A stretch of DNA of 64,000 bases from DATBSL01 sp963729875 (GTDB taxonomy: Bacteria; Acidobacteriota; Vicinamibacteria; Fen-336), in assembly GCA_963729875.1 (NCBI GenBank), contig CAVSPR010000009.1, forward strand, positions 558,001-622,000, written 5' to 3'. Below the pieces are notes generated by a model. That model was not told the origin of the DNA. It did no database searches and saw nothing but the letters and a program-made list of their open reading frames with translations. Below, piece after piece: positions 34,146-42,241 of this stretch. A program made the translations under genes and the position numbers. The first letter of the stretch is position 1; each line of letters begins with the position of its first letter.

Positions 34146-34847
34146 GTGCCCCGAACCTGGCGCGTGAGCTGCGCAAGGCCCTCGCCGCCGTCGCCGAGCC
34201 CGAGCGCGCGGCGCCGATGCAGGCCTACGCGAAGTCGGCCCTGCCCTTCCTCGGGGTCACGGCCGTGCCGCTGCGCCGGGTCTGCCGGGAGGTCTTCGCC
34301 GACGTCGACCTCCCGACCGCCGCCGCCTGGCGGCGGGCGGTGCTCGGCCTCTGGCGCGGCGCCCGCTACCGGGAGGAGCGCTACTGCGCCATCGAGCTCA
34401 CCGGCGTGAAGCGCTTCGAACGGTTCCAGGACATGGCGGCCCTGCCGATGTACGAGGAGATGATCGTGACCGGGGCCTGGTGGGACCTCGTCGACGGGAT
34501 CGCCGGCCACCGCCTGGGGCGGCTCCTCCGCCTTTTCCCCCGCGAGATGCGGAGGGAGATGCTCGCGTGGAGTCGGTCGGACGATCTCTGGAAACGCCGC
34601 AGCGCGATCCTCTGCCAGCTGACGTTCAAGAAGGACACCGACCTCGACCTCCTCTACGCCGTGATCGAGCCCGCTCTCTCGTCGCGGGAGTTCTTCCTCA
34701 GGAAGGCCATCGGCTGGGCGCTCCGGCAGCACGCGTGGACGGACCCGGCAGAGGTCCGCCGCTACGTCCGCGAGCACGAGGGCCGGCTCAGCCCTCTCTC
34801 GAAGCGCGAGGCGCTGAAGAACGTCGGCGCGAGAGCTCGACGCTCGG

Positions 34848-35843
<996 letters not shown>

Positions 35844-35852
35844 CGCCGTGGC

Positions 35853-36503
35853 TCAGGCGTTCTTGATGGCGACGTTGCCTACGACGTGCGTGAAGTCCTT
35901 GCAGCGGTCGCAGGCCTCCTCGAGGCCCTCGTAGACCTCCTTCCACTTCAGGATCTCGATGGACTCCGTGTAGCCCTTCTTGAAGAGCTCGGACATCACG
36001 GTGAAGTAGAGCGAGTCGCCCTCGTTCTCGAGCTCCGAGATGCGGACCATCGCCTCCTGGATCCTCTGCAGGTTGCCCATGTCCCAGATCAGGACGCGGA
36101 GCTTGTCTATTTCGACCGCCATCGCGGTCAGGATCTCGGCGAAACGGCGCAGCGGCTCGGGAGCGTCGCTGAGCTCGAAGAGGACGAGGTACTTAGCCAC
36201 GCTCTCGAGGTGGTCGAGGATGTCGTCGAGGTCGCTCGCCAGCGAGCGGATGTCCTCGCGGTCGAAGGGCGTGATGAACGTCGTGTTGAGGGCCTCGAAG
36301 ATCTGGCGGGTGATCCCGTCCCCCTCCCGCTCGAGGGCTTTGAGCTGCACCCCCTTGACCTTGCGGTCCTCGAGGCTCGTCGCGTGGGCGATCTCGGCAA
36401 ACACCCTTGCCGAGACCAGGAGATTCTGGGTGGCCTTCTCGAGGAGCTCGTGGAAGCGCTCCTCTTTCGGCATGAACCACTTGATGGCCTTGTCGATGTT
36501 CAT
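35853..36503 (-). CDS. DUF47 / PhoU-like Pit accessory protein
   Basis: 216 residues, helical, PhoU-like: 'MPKEERFHELLEKATQNLLVSARVFAEIA', 'LEREGDGITRQIFEALNTTFITPFDREDI' and 'DLDDILDHLESVAKYL' are the DUF47 hallmarks. Members are encoded directly upstream of pit genes and modulate or stabilise the carrier, as the position here implies. A plausible promoter lies in the 151-bp divergent gap with the PhoU-fusion gene. Confidence 0.9.
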   Translation of the reverse strand: MNIDKAIKWFMPKEERFHELLEKATQNLLVSARVFAEIAHATSLEDRKVKGVQLKALEREGDGITRQIFEALNTTFITPFDREDIRSLASDLDDILDHLESVAKYLVLFELSDAPEPLRRFAEILTAMAVEIDKLRVLIWDMGNLQRIQEAMVRISELENEGDSLYFTVMSELFKKGYTESIEILKWKEVYEGLEEACDRCKDFTHVVGNVAIKNA

Positions 36504-36613
36504 GGAGCCCCCGGGCGGGGCGATCCTACACGATGGCCGGGGGCTCTTCTACGGGCCGTTCGGATCAGGGCCGGTGCCCCGGAGATGGTCGTGGCGACAC
36601 CGCCGGGCGATTC

Positions 36614-36643
36614 CTTGACATCGATTGGACATCTGCTTATGGT
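36614..36643 (+). promoter_or_regulatory. Sigma-70-type promoter with Pho-box-like repeats before the phoU-fusion/pst2 operon
   Basis: TTGACA (36615-36620) and TATGGT (36638-36643) are spaced by 17 bp, a near-ideal promoter. The same bases hold CTTGACA (36614-36620), TTGGACA (36625-36631) and CTTATGG (36636-36642) at exactly 11-bp steps, which resembles a short PhoB site lying over the -35. Start of transcription would fall about 5 bases before ATG 36655, giving an almost leaderless mRNA. Confidence 0.65.
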
Positions 36644-36654
36644 GCCTCTGGATC

Positions 36655-37758
36655 ATGCCCACTCGACTCGAAGAGTCGCTCGAGAGAGACATCGAGCGCA
36701 TCCGCCGGCAGGTGCTGGAGATGTCCGCCCTCGCGGAGAGGGCGCTTCGGGACTGCGTGGAGGCCCTTTCCAGCGGCGACCGCCAGAAGGCCTACGCGGT
36801 CATCCTGCGCGATCAGTACATCGACGAGAAGGAGAAGGAGATCGACCGGCTCTGCCTCGAGTTCCTGCTCCGGCAGCAGCCCGTCGGGGTGCACCTTCGC
36901 CTCGCCTACAGCACGATCAAGATCAACCTCGAGCTCGAGCGCGTGGGCGACTACGCCGAGAGCGTCGCCCGCCAGCTCCTCCGCCTGAGCACCCTTCCCC
37001 CGCCGGAGCCCATCCGTGAGCGGATCGTGGAGATGGCGAACCTCGCGATCCCGATGCTCCACGACGCGATCGACGCTTTCGTGCACCAGGACCCCAACCT
37101 GGCGAAGGGCGTCATCCTGGTGGAGCCGGCCGTGGACGCGCTCCTCACCAAGCTCAACAACGACCTCCTCGAGGCGTTCCAGCAGCAGATGGTCCAGCCC
37201 GACATGCTGGAGCCGCTGGTCAACATCGGGCGGCGGTTCGAGCGGGTGGCCGACCAGGCCCGCAACGTGTGCATGGAGACCCTCTACATGTGCACGGGCG
37301 AGTACGCCAAGCACCCCGGGGCGGAGACCTTCCGCATCCTCTTCGTGGGGGAGCACAACGCCTGCCGGAGCCAGATGGCGGAGGCGATCGCGCAGTCGCT
37401 CGCCCAGCCGAAGTTCATCTTCTCGAGCGCCGGGGTCGACCCGCGGGCGATCGACCCGGGGACCCTCGCCTTCCTCAAGGACAAGGGGCTCGACACGAGC
37501 CGCCTGGCCCCGAAGGCGGTCTACCAGGTCCCGAACCTCGACCACTACCAGGTGGTCGTCGGGGTCGCAGACGAGGCCCAGCAGGCCTTCCCGCGCGGTC
37601 CCCGCAAGCTGGTCTACGTGGACTGGAGCATCGACGACCCCTCGCGCGTCCAGGGCTCGCCGGAGGAGGTCCACGCGGCGTACGAGGCCACGTTCCGCTT
37701 CCTCTCCAGCCACGTGCGCGACCTCGTCGGGGCCGTGCTGGGCATTCGCATCGAGTAG
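36655..37758 (+). CDS. PhoU fused to a low-molecular-weight phosphatase/ArsC-like domain lacking the nucleophile
   Basis: 367 residues. Residues 1 to about 215 are a full two-repeat PhoU (INLELERVGDYAESVAR; IGRRFERVADQARNVCME). After a short linker, residues 226-367 form a low-molecular-weight protein-tyrosine-phosphatase/arsenate-reductase-type domain. Where the family P-loop begins with the catalytic Cys (CxxxxxR), this protein has Gly232 (LFVGEHNACRSQMAEA). Arg238, the second Cys237 and the C-terminal Asp-Pro (DWSIDDPSRV) are kept. The loop could still hold phosphate, but the usual thiol chemistry seems lost. First gene of the pst2 operon, with no Shine-Dalgarno before ATG 36655. The likely role is phosphate sensing for Pst2; this is inference. 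Confidence 0.88.
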   Translation: MPTRLEESLERDIERIRRQVLEMSALAERALRDCVEALSSGDRQKAYAVILRDQYIDEKEKEIDRLCLEFLLRQQPVGVHLRLAYSTIKINLELERVGDYAESVARQLLRLSTLPPPEPIRERIVEMANLAIPMLHDAIDAFVHQDPNLAKGVILVEPAVDALLTKLNNDLLEAFQQQMVQPDMLEPLVNIGRRFERVADQARNVCMETLYMCTGEYAKHPGAETFRILFVGEHNACRSQMAEAIAQSLAQPKFIFSSAGVDPRAIDPGTLAFLKDKGLDTSRLAPKAVYQVPNLDHYQVVVGVADEAQQAFPRGPRKLVYVDWSIDDPSRVQGSPEEVHAAYEATFRFLSSHVRDLVGAVLGIRIE

Positions 37759-37784
37759 CCACCCGAATTCCGCAGGAGACCCCC

Positions 37785-38702
37785 ATGACCCGAGTCCTCC
37801 CCTCGACGCCGATCCGGCTGTCCCTCCTGGCCCTGGCCGTGGCCGCCGTCGCCTGCGGGGGCGGCGGCGGGCAGCAAGCGGCGAAGCCCGCGAAGACCAT
37901 CATCCAGAACAAGGGCTCGGACACGATGGTCAACGTGGCCCAGGTCTGGGCCGAGGAGTACCGCAAGGCCGCGCCCGGCGTCGAGGTCGAAGTGTCGGGC
38001 GGTGGCTCCGGCGTGGGGCTCGCCGCTCTCCTCAAGGGGGCGGTCGACGTCGCGAACGCCAGCCGCGACATCAAGCCGAGCGAGATCGAGCAGGCCGAGA
38101 AGAACACCGGCAAGAAGCCCGTGGGTTTCAACGTGGGTTTCGACGCGCTCGCGGTGTACGTGCACAAGGACAACCCGCTGTCCGAGATCACGCTGGAGCA
38201 GCTGACCGAGATCTACGCCGAGGGCGGCAAGACGACGCGTTGGTCCGAGATCGGGGTGAAGATCCCCGGCGTCTCGGACGACACCATCGTGCGCGTGAGC
38301 CGCCAGTCGAGCTCCGGCACCTACGAGTTCTTCCGCGAGCACGCTCTGGGGAACCGGGACTTCCGCATGGGCTCCCGCGACCTGAACGGCTCGAAGGAGG
38401 TCGTCGAGCTCGTGGGCGGCACGCTCACCGCGATCGGATACAGCGGCATGGGCTACGCGACGGCGGCGGTCAAGATGCTGAAGGTCACCTCGAAGCCGGG
38501 GAGCCCGGCGATCGCCCCCACCGTAGCGGCGGTCCACGACAAGACCTACCCGCTCGCGCGCTCGCTCCACCTCTACACGCTCGGCGAGCCGCAGGGGGCG
38601 GTGAAGCAGTACATCGACTGGATCCTGTCCGACGCGGGCCAGAAGGTGGTCGAGGACAGCGGGTACGTGCCGGTGCCTCCGGACCAGCGCGCGAAGCCCT
38701 GA
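37785..38702 (+). CDS. pstS: Phosphate-binding lipoprotein PstS (second system)
   Basis: 305 residues. The signal peptide ends in a lipobox-like LAVAAVAC, so the mature protein is a lipoprotein, unlike pstS1. Phosphate loops: 'NKGSDTMVNVAQ', 'GGGSGVGLAAL', 'ASRDIKPSE' and 'SRQSSSGTYEFFREHAL'. It starts at ATG 37785 with AGGAG 7-9 bases upstream, 26 bases after the PhoU-fusion gene. It delivers phosphate to the short PstC2/PstA2 permease. Confidence 0.93.
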   Translation: MTRVLPSTPIRLSLLALAVAAVACGGGGGQQAAKPAKTIIQNKGSDTMVNVAQVWAEEYRKAAPGVEVEVSGGGSGVGLAALLKGAVDVANASRDIKPSEIEQAEKNTGKKPVGFNVGFDALAVYVHKDNPLSEITLEQLTEIYAEGGKTTRWSEIGVKIPGVSDDTIVRVSRQSSSGTYEFFREHALGNRDFRMGSRDLNGSKEVVELVGGTLTAIGYSGMGYATAAVKMLKVTSKPGSPAIAPTVAAVHDKTYPLARSLHLYTLGEPQGAVKQYIDWILSDAGQKVVEDSGYVPVPPDQRAKP

Positions 38703-38760
38703 GGCCCGATCCCCCCGCCGAGGCCCAGACCCCGCTTCCAGGCGGAGACGACCCCGGACC

Positions 38761-39697
38761 ATGAGCCCCGAGAACGCCCCCAGACCCAGGCCCGCCCCCC
38801 GGCCCCAGCGCCCGCGCTGGGCGGTCGTCGGCGAGCGCGCCCTCGAGGGCCTCATCCGCCTGAGCGGGGTGAGCGCGATCCTCTTCGTGGCCGCGATCTT
38901 CTTCTTCGTCCTGCGCGAGGCGGCGCCCGTCCTCTTCCGGGAGGACTTCTCCCTCGGGCAATTCCTCTTCAGCACCGAGTGGTACCCGACCTCGGCCAAC
39001 AACGTCCGCTACGGGACGCTCGCCCTCACCGTCGGCACCCTGAGCGTGACCGCGCTCGCCATGGCCCTCGCCGTGCCCTTTGGCCTCGGGGCCGCGATCT
39101 ACCTCTCGGAGTTCTGCGCGCCCCGGGTGCGCGAGACGCTCAAGGTCGTGATCGAGCTGCTCTCCGCGATCCCGAGCGTCGTCTGGGGGTTCGTGGGCCT
39201 CACCGTGATGAGCAAGCTGATCGTGAAGCTCACCGGGGCCCCGGTCGGCGTCAACGTGCTGAACGGCGGGATCATCCTCGCCCTCATGAGCGTGCCGGTC
39301 ATCGTCTCGATCGGCGAGGACGCGCTGAAGGCGGTGCCCGACTCCTACCGCGAGGCCGGGATCGCCCTCGGGGCGACCCGCTGGCAGCTCGTCTACCGGG
39401 TGCTCGTGCCCGCCGCGCGCAACGGGCTTGCTGGCCGCGGTGCTGCTCGGGGTCGGCCGGGCGGTGGGGGAGACGATGGCCGTGCTGATGGCGACCGGCC
39501 ACGCGGTCCACATCCCGGCGGGAATCCTCGACTCGGTGCGGACCCTCACCGCCAACATCGCGGCCGAGCTCGGGGAGGCGCCGGCCGGCTCCGACCACTA
39601 CCGGGTCCTCTTCCTCACCGGGACCCTCCTCTTCCTCATCACCTTCGCGGTGAACCTCACGGCGGACTTCGTGGTCCGCGGCATCCGGAGGAAGTAG
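38761..39697 (+). CDS. pstC: Phosphate ABC transporter permease PstC (short form, one frameshift)
   Basis: 311 residues after removing one extra T near 39431 (gggct[t]gctggcc). Six membrane segments and the EAA loop 'REAGIALGATRWQLVYRVLVP' are present. The second half continues in the next frame as LAAVLLGVGRAVGETMAVLMATG. It has no large periplasmic insert, unlike PstC1. It forms an operon with pstS2, 58 bp upstream, and pstA2, 3 bp downstream. Confidence 0.88.
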
Positions 39698-39700
39698 GCC

Positions 39701-40588
39701 GTGCGCTTCGCGAGGACGCCCCACGTCGCCCGGAAAGAGCGAGCCGAGACCGTGGCGCAGGCCGTCTTCGCGCTGATGGCGGCGGCCATGGTCGTGCCGC
39801 TGGTCCTCATCGTGGGCTACCTCGTTTACCTGGCCTGGCCGTCGCTCGGGTGGGAGTTCCTCGTGGACGTCCCCCGGCGGGGCATGACCGACGGGGGCAT
39901 CTGGCCCGCCTTCGTGGGCACCCTCTACCTCGTCGGGATCTCGCTCCTCGTCTCCACGCCGATCGGGGTCCTGGCCGCCGTCTACCTCAACGAGTACGCG
40001 AAGGACAACTGGTTCAATCGCGTGGTGCACCTCGCGGTCATCAACCTGGCCGGCGTTCCGAGCATCGTGCACGCGCTCTTCGGCCTGGGAGCCTTCGTCT
40101 ACGCCGCCCGCTTCGGCTACTCGATCCTCTCCGCCGCTCTCACCCTCGCGATCATGACGCTACCCGTCATCATCGCGAGCACCCGCGAGGCGCTCGCGTC
40201 GGTGCCCATGGCCTTCCGCGAGGCCTGCTGGAACGTGGGAGCCACCCGCTGGCAGACGATCCGCGCGGTGGTGCTGCCGAACTCGATCAGCGGCATCCTG
40301 ACCGGCATCATCCTCCAGGTGAGCCGGGCGGCGGGGGAGACCGCCCCGGTGATGTTCACGGGGGCGGTCTTCTTCAAGTCCGTCGAGCGGGGCGACCTCT
40401 TCCCCTACGGCCTGCGCGAGCAGTGCATGGCGCTGTCCATGCACCTCTACACCCTCGCCACCCAGGTGCCGAACGTCAAGGAGTCGCTCCCCTACGCGAC
40501 GGCGGTGGTGCTCCTGGGGTCGGTCCTCCTGGTCAACGCCGCCGCCATCGCGCTCCGCGTGTGGCTGCGCGGCCGGAAGAGGTGGTGA
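39701..40588 (+). CDS. pstA: Phosphate ABC transporter permease PstA (short form)
   Basis: 295 residues, six membrane segments, EAA loop 'REACWNVGATRWQTIRAVVLP' and the conserved 'NLAGVPSIVHALFGLG' of PstA. It ends VWLRGRKRW. The start is GTG 39701 just after the pstC2 stop. It is the partner of PstC2, and the ATPases follow 4 bp downstream. Confidence 0.93.
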   Translation: MRFARTPHVARKERAETVAQAVFALMAAAMVVPLVLIVGYLVYLAWPSLGWEFLVDVPRRGMTDGGIWPAFVGTLYLVGISLLVSTPIGVLAAVYLNEYAKDNWFNRVVHLAVINLAGVPSIVHALFGLGAFVYAARFGYSILSAALTLAIMTLPVIIASTREALASVPMAFREACWNVGATRWQTIRAVVLPNSISGILTGIILQVSRAAGETAPVMFTGAVFFKSVERGDLFPYGLREQCMALSMHLYTLATQVPNVKESLPYATAVVLLGSVLLVNAAAIALRVWLRGRKRW

Positions 40589-40592
40589 CGGC

Positions 40593-41357
40593 GTGACCGC
40601 CTTCATCAAGGAGATCGAGGTCGAGGGCCTCCGGCTCGCCTACGGCTCGAAGGAGGTCCTCCACGGGATCACCTTCGACGTCTACCGCAACGAGATCCTG
40701 GCCGTGATCGGCCCCGCCCAGTCGGGCAAGACGTCGATGCTGCGCTGCTTGAACCGCACGATCGACTTCACCGCCTCGGCCGTGGTCTCGGGCACGGTCC
40801 GCGTGGCCGGCGAGGACGTGCGCAGGACGAAGGACATCTTCGCGCTGCGCCGCAAGATCGGGATGGTGGCGCCCCTGCCGACCGGGCTCCCCCTCACCAT
40901 CTACGACAACGTGGCCTTCGCCCCCCGGTGCTCGGGGCTCGGCCGCAAGGCCGATCTCGACCCCATCGTGGAGCGTTGCCTCCGGCAGGCCGCCCTGTGG
41001 GACGAGGTCAAGGACCGGCTGGGGAGCCTGGGCACCGCGCTCTCCGGCGGGCAGCAGCAGCGGCTCACCATCGCGCGGGCGCTGTCCCACCAGCCGGAGA
41101 TCCTCTGCCTCGACGAGTTCTCGATCGCCATCGACCCCGTCACCACCATGCGCATCGAGGACGTGCTCAAGGAGCTGCGCCGGGAGATCACGATCGTCCT
41201 CGTGACCAACCTGACCCAGCAGGCCCGCCGCCTCTCCGACCGCACGATGTTCCTGTGGGACGGGGAGATCGTGGAGATCGACCGCACGGAGGTGATCTTC
41301 TCGGGCTCGCCGAAGAGCGAGCGGACGCGGGACTACGTGAGGGGGGTGTTCGGGTGA
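40593..41357 (+). CDS. pstB: PstB-like ATPase 2 (signature intact, H-loop histidine lost)
   Basis: 254 residues, clearly PstB-derived. The ABC signature LSGGQ (150-154) is intact. Walker A is altered to GPAQSGKT (40-47; the usual glycine-cysteine pair replaced). The Q-loop region reads VAPLPTGLPLT instead of VFQxxNPFP, so its glutamine is missing. Walker B is LCLDEF (Asp174, Glu175) and the switch histidine is Asn206 (VTNLTQQ). With H-loop and Q-loop residues gone it should be a poor ATPase on its own. It can still offer its signature to a partner. It overlaps the next gene by GTGA. See the paired protein at 41354. Confidence 0.9.
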   Translation: MTAFIKEIEVEGLRLAYGSKEVLHGITFDVYRNEILAVIGPAQSGKTSMLRCLNRTIDFTASAVVSGTVRVAGEDVRRTKDIFALRRKIGMVAPLPTGLPLTIYDNVAFAPRCSGLGRKADLDPIVERCLRQAALWDEVKDRLGSLGTALSGGQQQRLTIARALSHQPEILCLDEFSIAIDPVTTMRIEDVLKELRREITIVLVTNLTQQARRLSDRTMFLWDGEIVEIDRTEVIFSGSPKSERTRDYVRGVFG

Positions 41358-42127
41358 GCGCCCTCACCCACGCCATCGAGACGCGCGGCCTGGGCCTCTG
41401 GTACGGGGGTTTCCAGGCGCTGCGGGACGTGTCGGTGGAGATCAAGCAGGGCATCATCACGTCCCTCATCGGCCCGAGCGGCTGCGGGAAGACGACGCTC
41501 CTGCGCTGCTTCAACCGCGTCAACGAGCGCTACGGCAACGTGCGGACGACGGGGGAGATCCGGGTCCTCGGGCAGAACATCCTCGACCCCGAGGTGTCGC
41601 TCGTGGAGCTGCGCAAGGCGGTGGGCATGGTCTTCCAGAGGCCGAACCCGCTGCCCATCTCCGTCTACGAGAACGTGGTCTTCGGCCTGCGCATCCACGC
41701 CTCGCGGGGCGAGCTCGGGCGAAGCGTCCTCGACGAGGCGGTCGAGAAGGCCCTCACCGAGGTCGGGCTCTGGAAGGACCTGAAGGACCGGCTCGACACG
41801 AAGGCGACGAGCCTCCTGCTCGAGCAGCAGCAGAAGCTCTGCCTGGCGCGGCTCCTGCCGCTGAAGCCCGAGGTCATCCTCATGGACGAGCCGGCCTCGG
41901 CCCTCGACGTCGAGGGCACGCGCGGCATCGAGGAGCTGATGTTCGAGCTGCGCGGGCGCTACACGATCGTGATCGTCACCCACAACATGGCGCAAGCGCG
42001 GCGGGCGAGCGACGAGTGCCTCTTCATGCTGCTCGGGGAGGTCGTCGAGCACGCCCGCACGGAGAACCTCTTCCTCAGCCCGCGCGACCCGCGCACGGCG
42101 GAGTACATAGAAGGACGCTACGCGTAG
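41354..42127 (+). CDS. pstB: PstB-like ATPase 3 (Walker A/B and H-loop intact, signature lost)
   Basis: 257 residues. Walker A GPSGCGKT (40-47), Q-loop VFQRPNPLP, Walker B ILMDEP (Asp178, Glu179) and H-loop VTHNMAQ (His210) are all canonical. The signature LSGGQ is replaced by LLLEQ (154-158). Its defects are the mirror image of those in the preceding PstB2, so the two are probably an obligate heterodimer. Its own Walker site plus PstB2's LSGGQ would make one normal ATP site. The reciprocal site would be dead. Last gene of the pst2 operon, followed by a hairpin at 42135. Confidence 0.9.
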   Translation: MSALTHAIETRGLGLWYGGFQALRDVSVEIKQGIITSLIGPSGCGKTTLLRCFNRVNERYGNVRTTGEIRVLGQNILDPEVSLVELRKAVGMVFQRPNPLPISVYENVVFGLRIHASRGELGRSVLDEAVEKALTEVGLWKDLKDRLDTKATSLLLEQQQKLCLARLLPLKPEVILMDEPASALDVEGTRGIEELMFELRGRYTIVIVTHNMAQARRASDECLFMLLGEVVEHARTENLFLSPRDPRTAEYIEGRYA

Positions 42128-42134
42128 CACCTGA

Positions 42135-42161
42135 GGGTGTCCCCTCGCCGGCGGGACACCC
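42135..42161 (+). terminator. Hairpin terminator candidate after the pst2 operon
   Basis: GGGTGTCCC (42135-42143) and GGGACACCC (42153-42161) form a perfect 9-bp stem with a 9-base loop, 7 bases after the pstB3 stop. The loop and flanks hold no T-run. It stands between convergent genes (pstB3 and phoR) and could end transcripts from both sides. Confidence 0.6.
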
Positions 42162-42165
42162 GAAG

Positions 42166-42228
42166 GATCTCCAGAGCCTCGGTGAAGGCCGGCGTTCAGG
42201 AAGGCTCTCGATCAGGGCCCTGGAGATC
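42166..42228. other. Second, longer inverted repeat between pstB3 and phoR
   Basis: GATCTCCAG (42166-42174) pairs with CTGGAGATC (42220-42228). Directly inside, AGCCT (42175-42179) pairs with AGGCT (42202-42206), giving an extended imperfect hairpin with a GC-rich apical region. It directly follows the perfect hairpin at 42135 and ends 14 bases from the phoR stop. It may be the terminator for phoR or a structured 3' end. Confidence 0.45.
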
Positions 42229-42241
42229 TCCCGGGAAAGCG

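Noticed and set aside
42135..42231. Riboswitch or other cis-regulatory RNA
   Set aside because: It lies at the 3' ends of two convergent genes, not in a leader, so terminator function is more likely.
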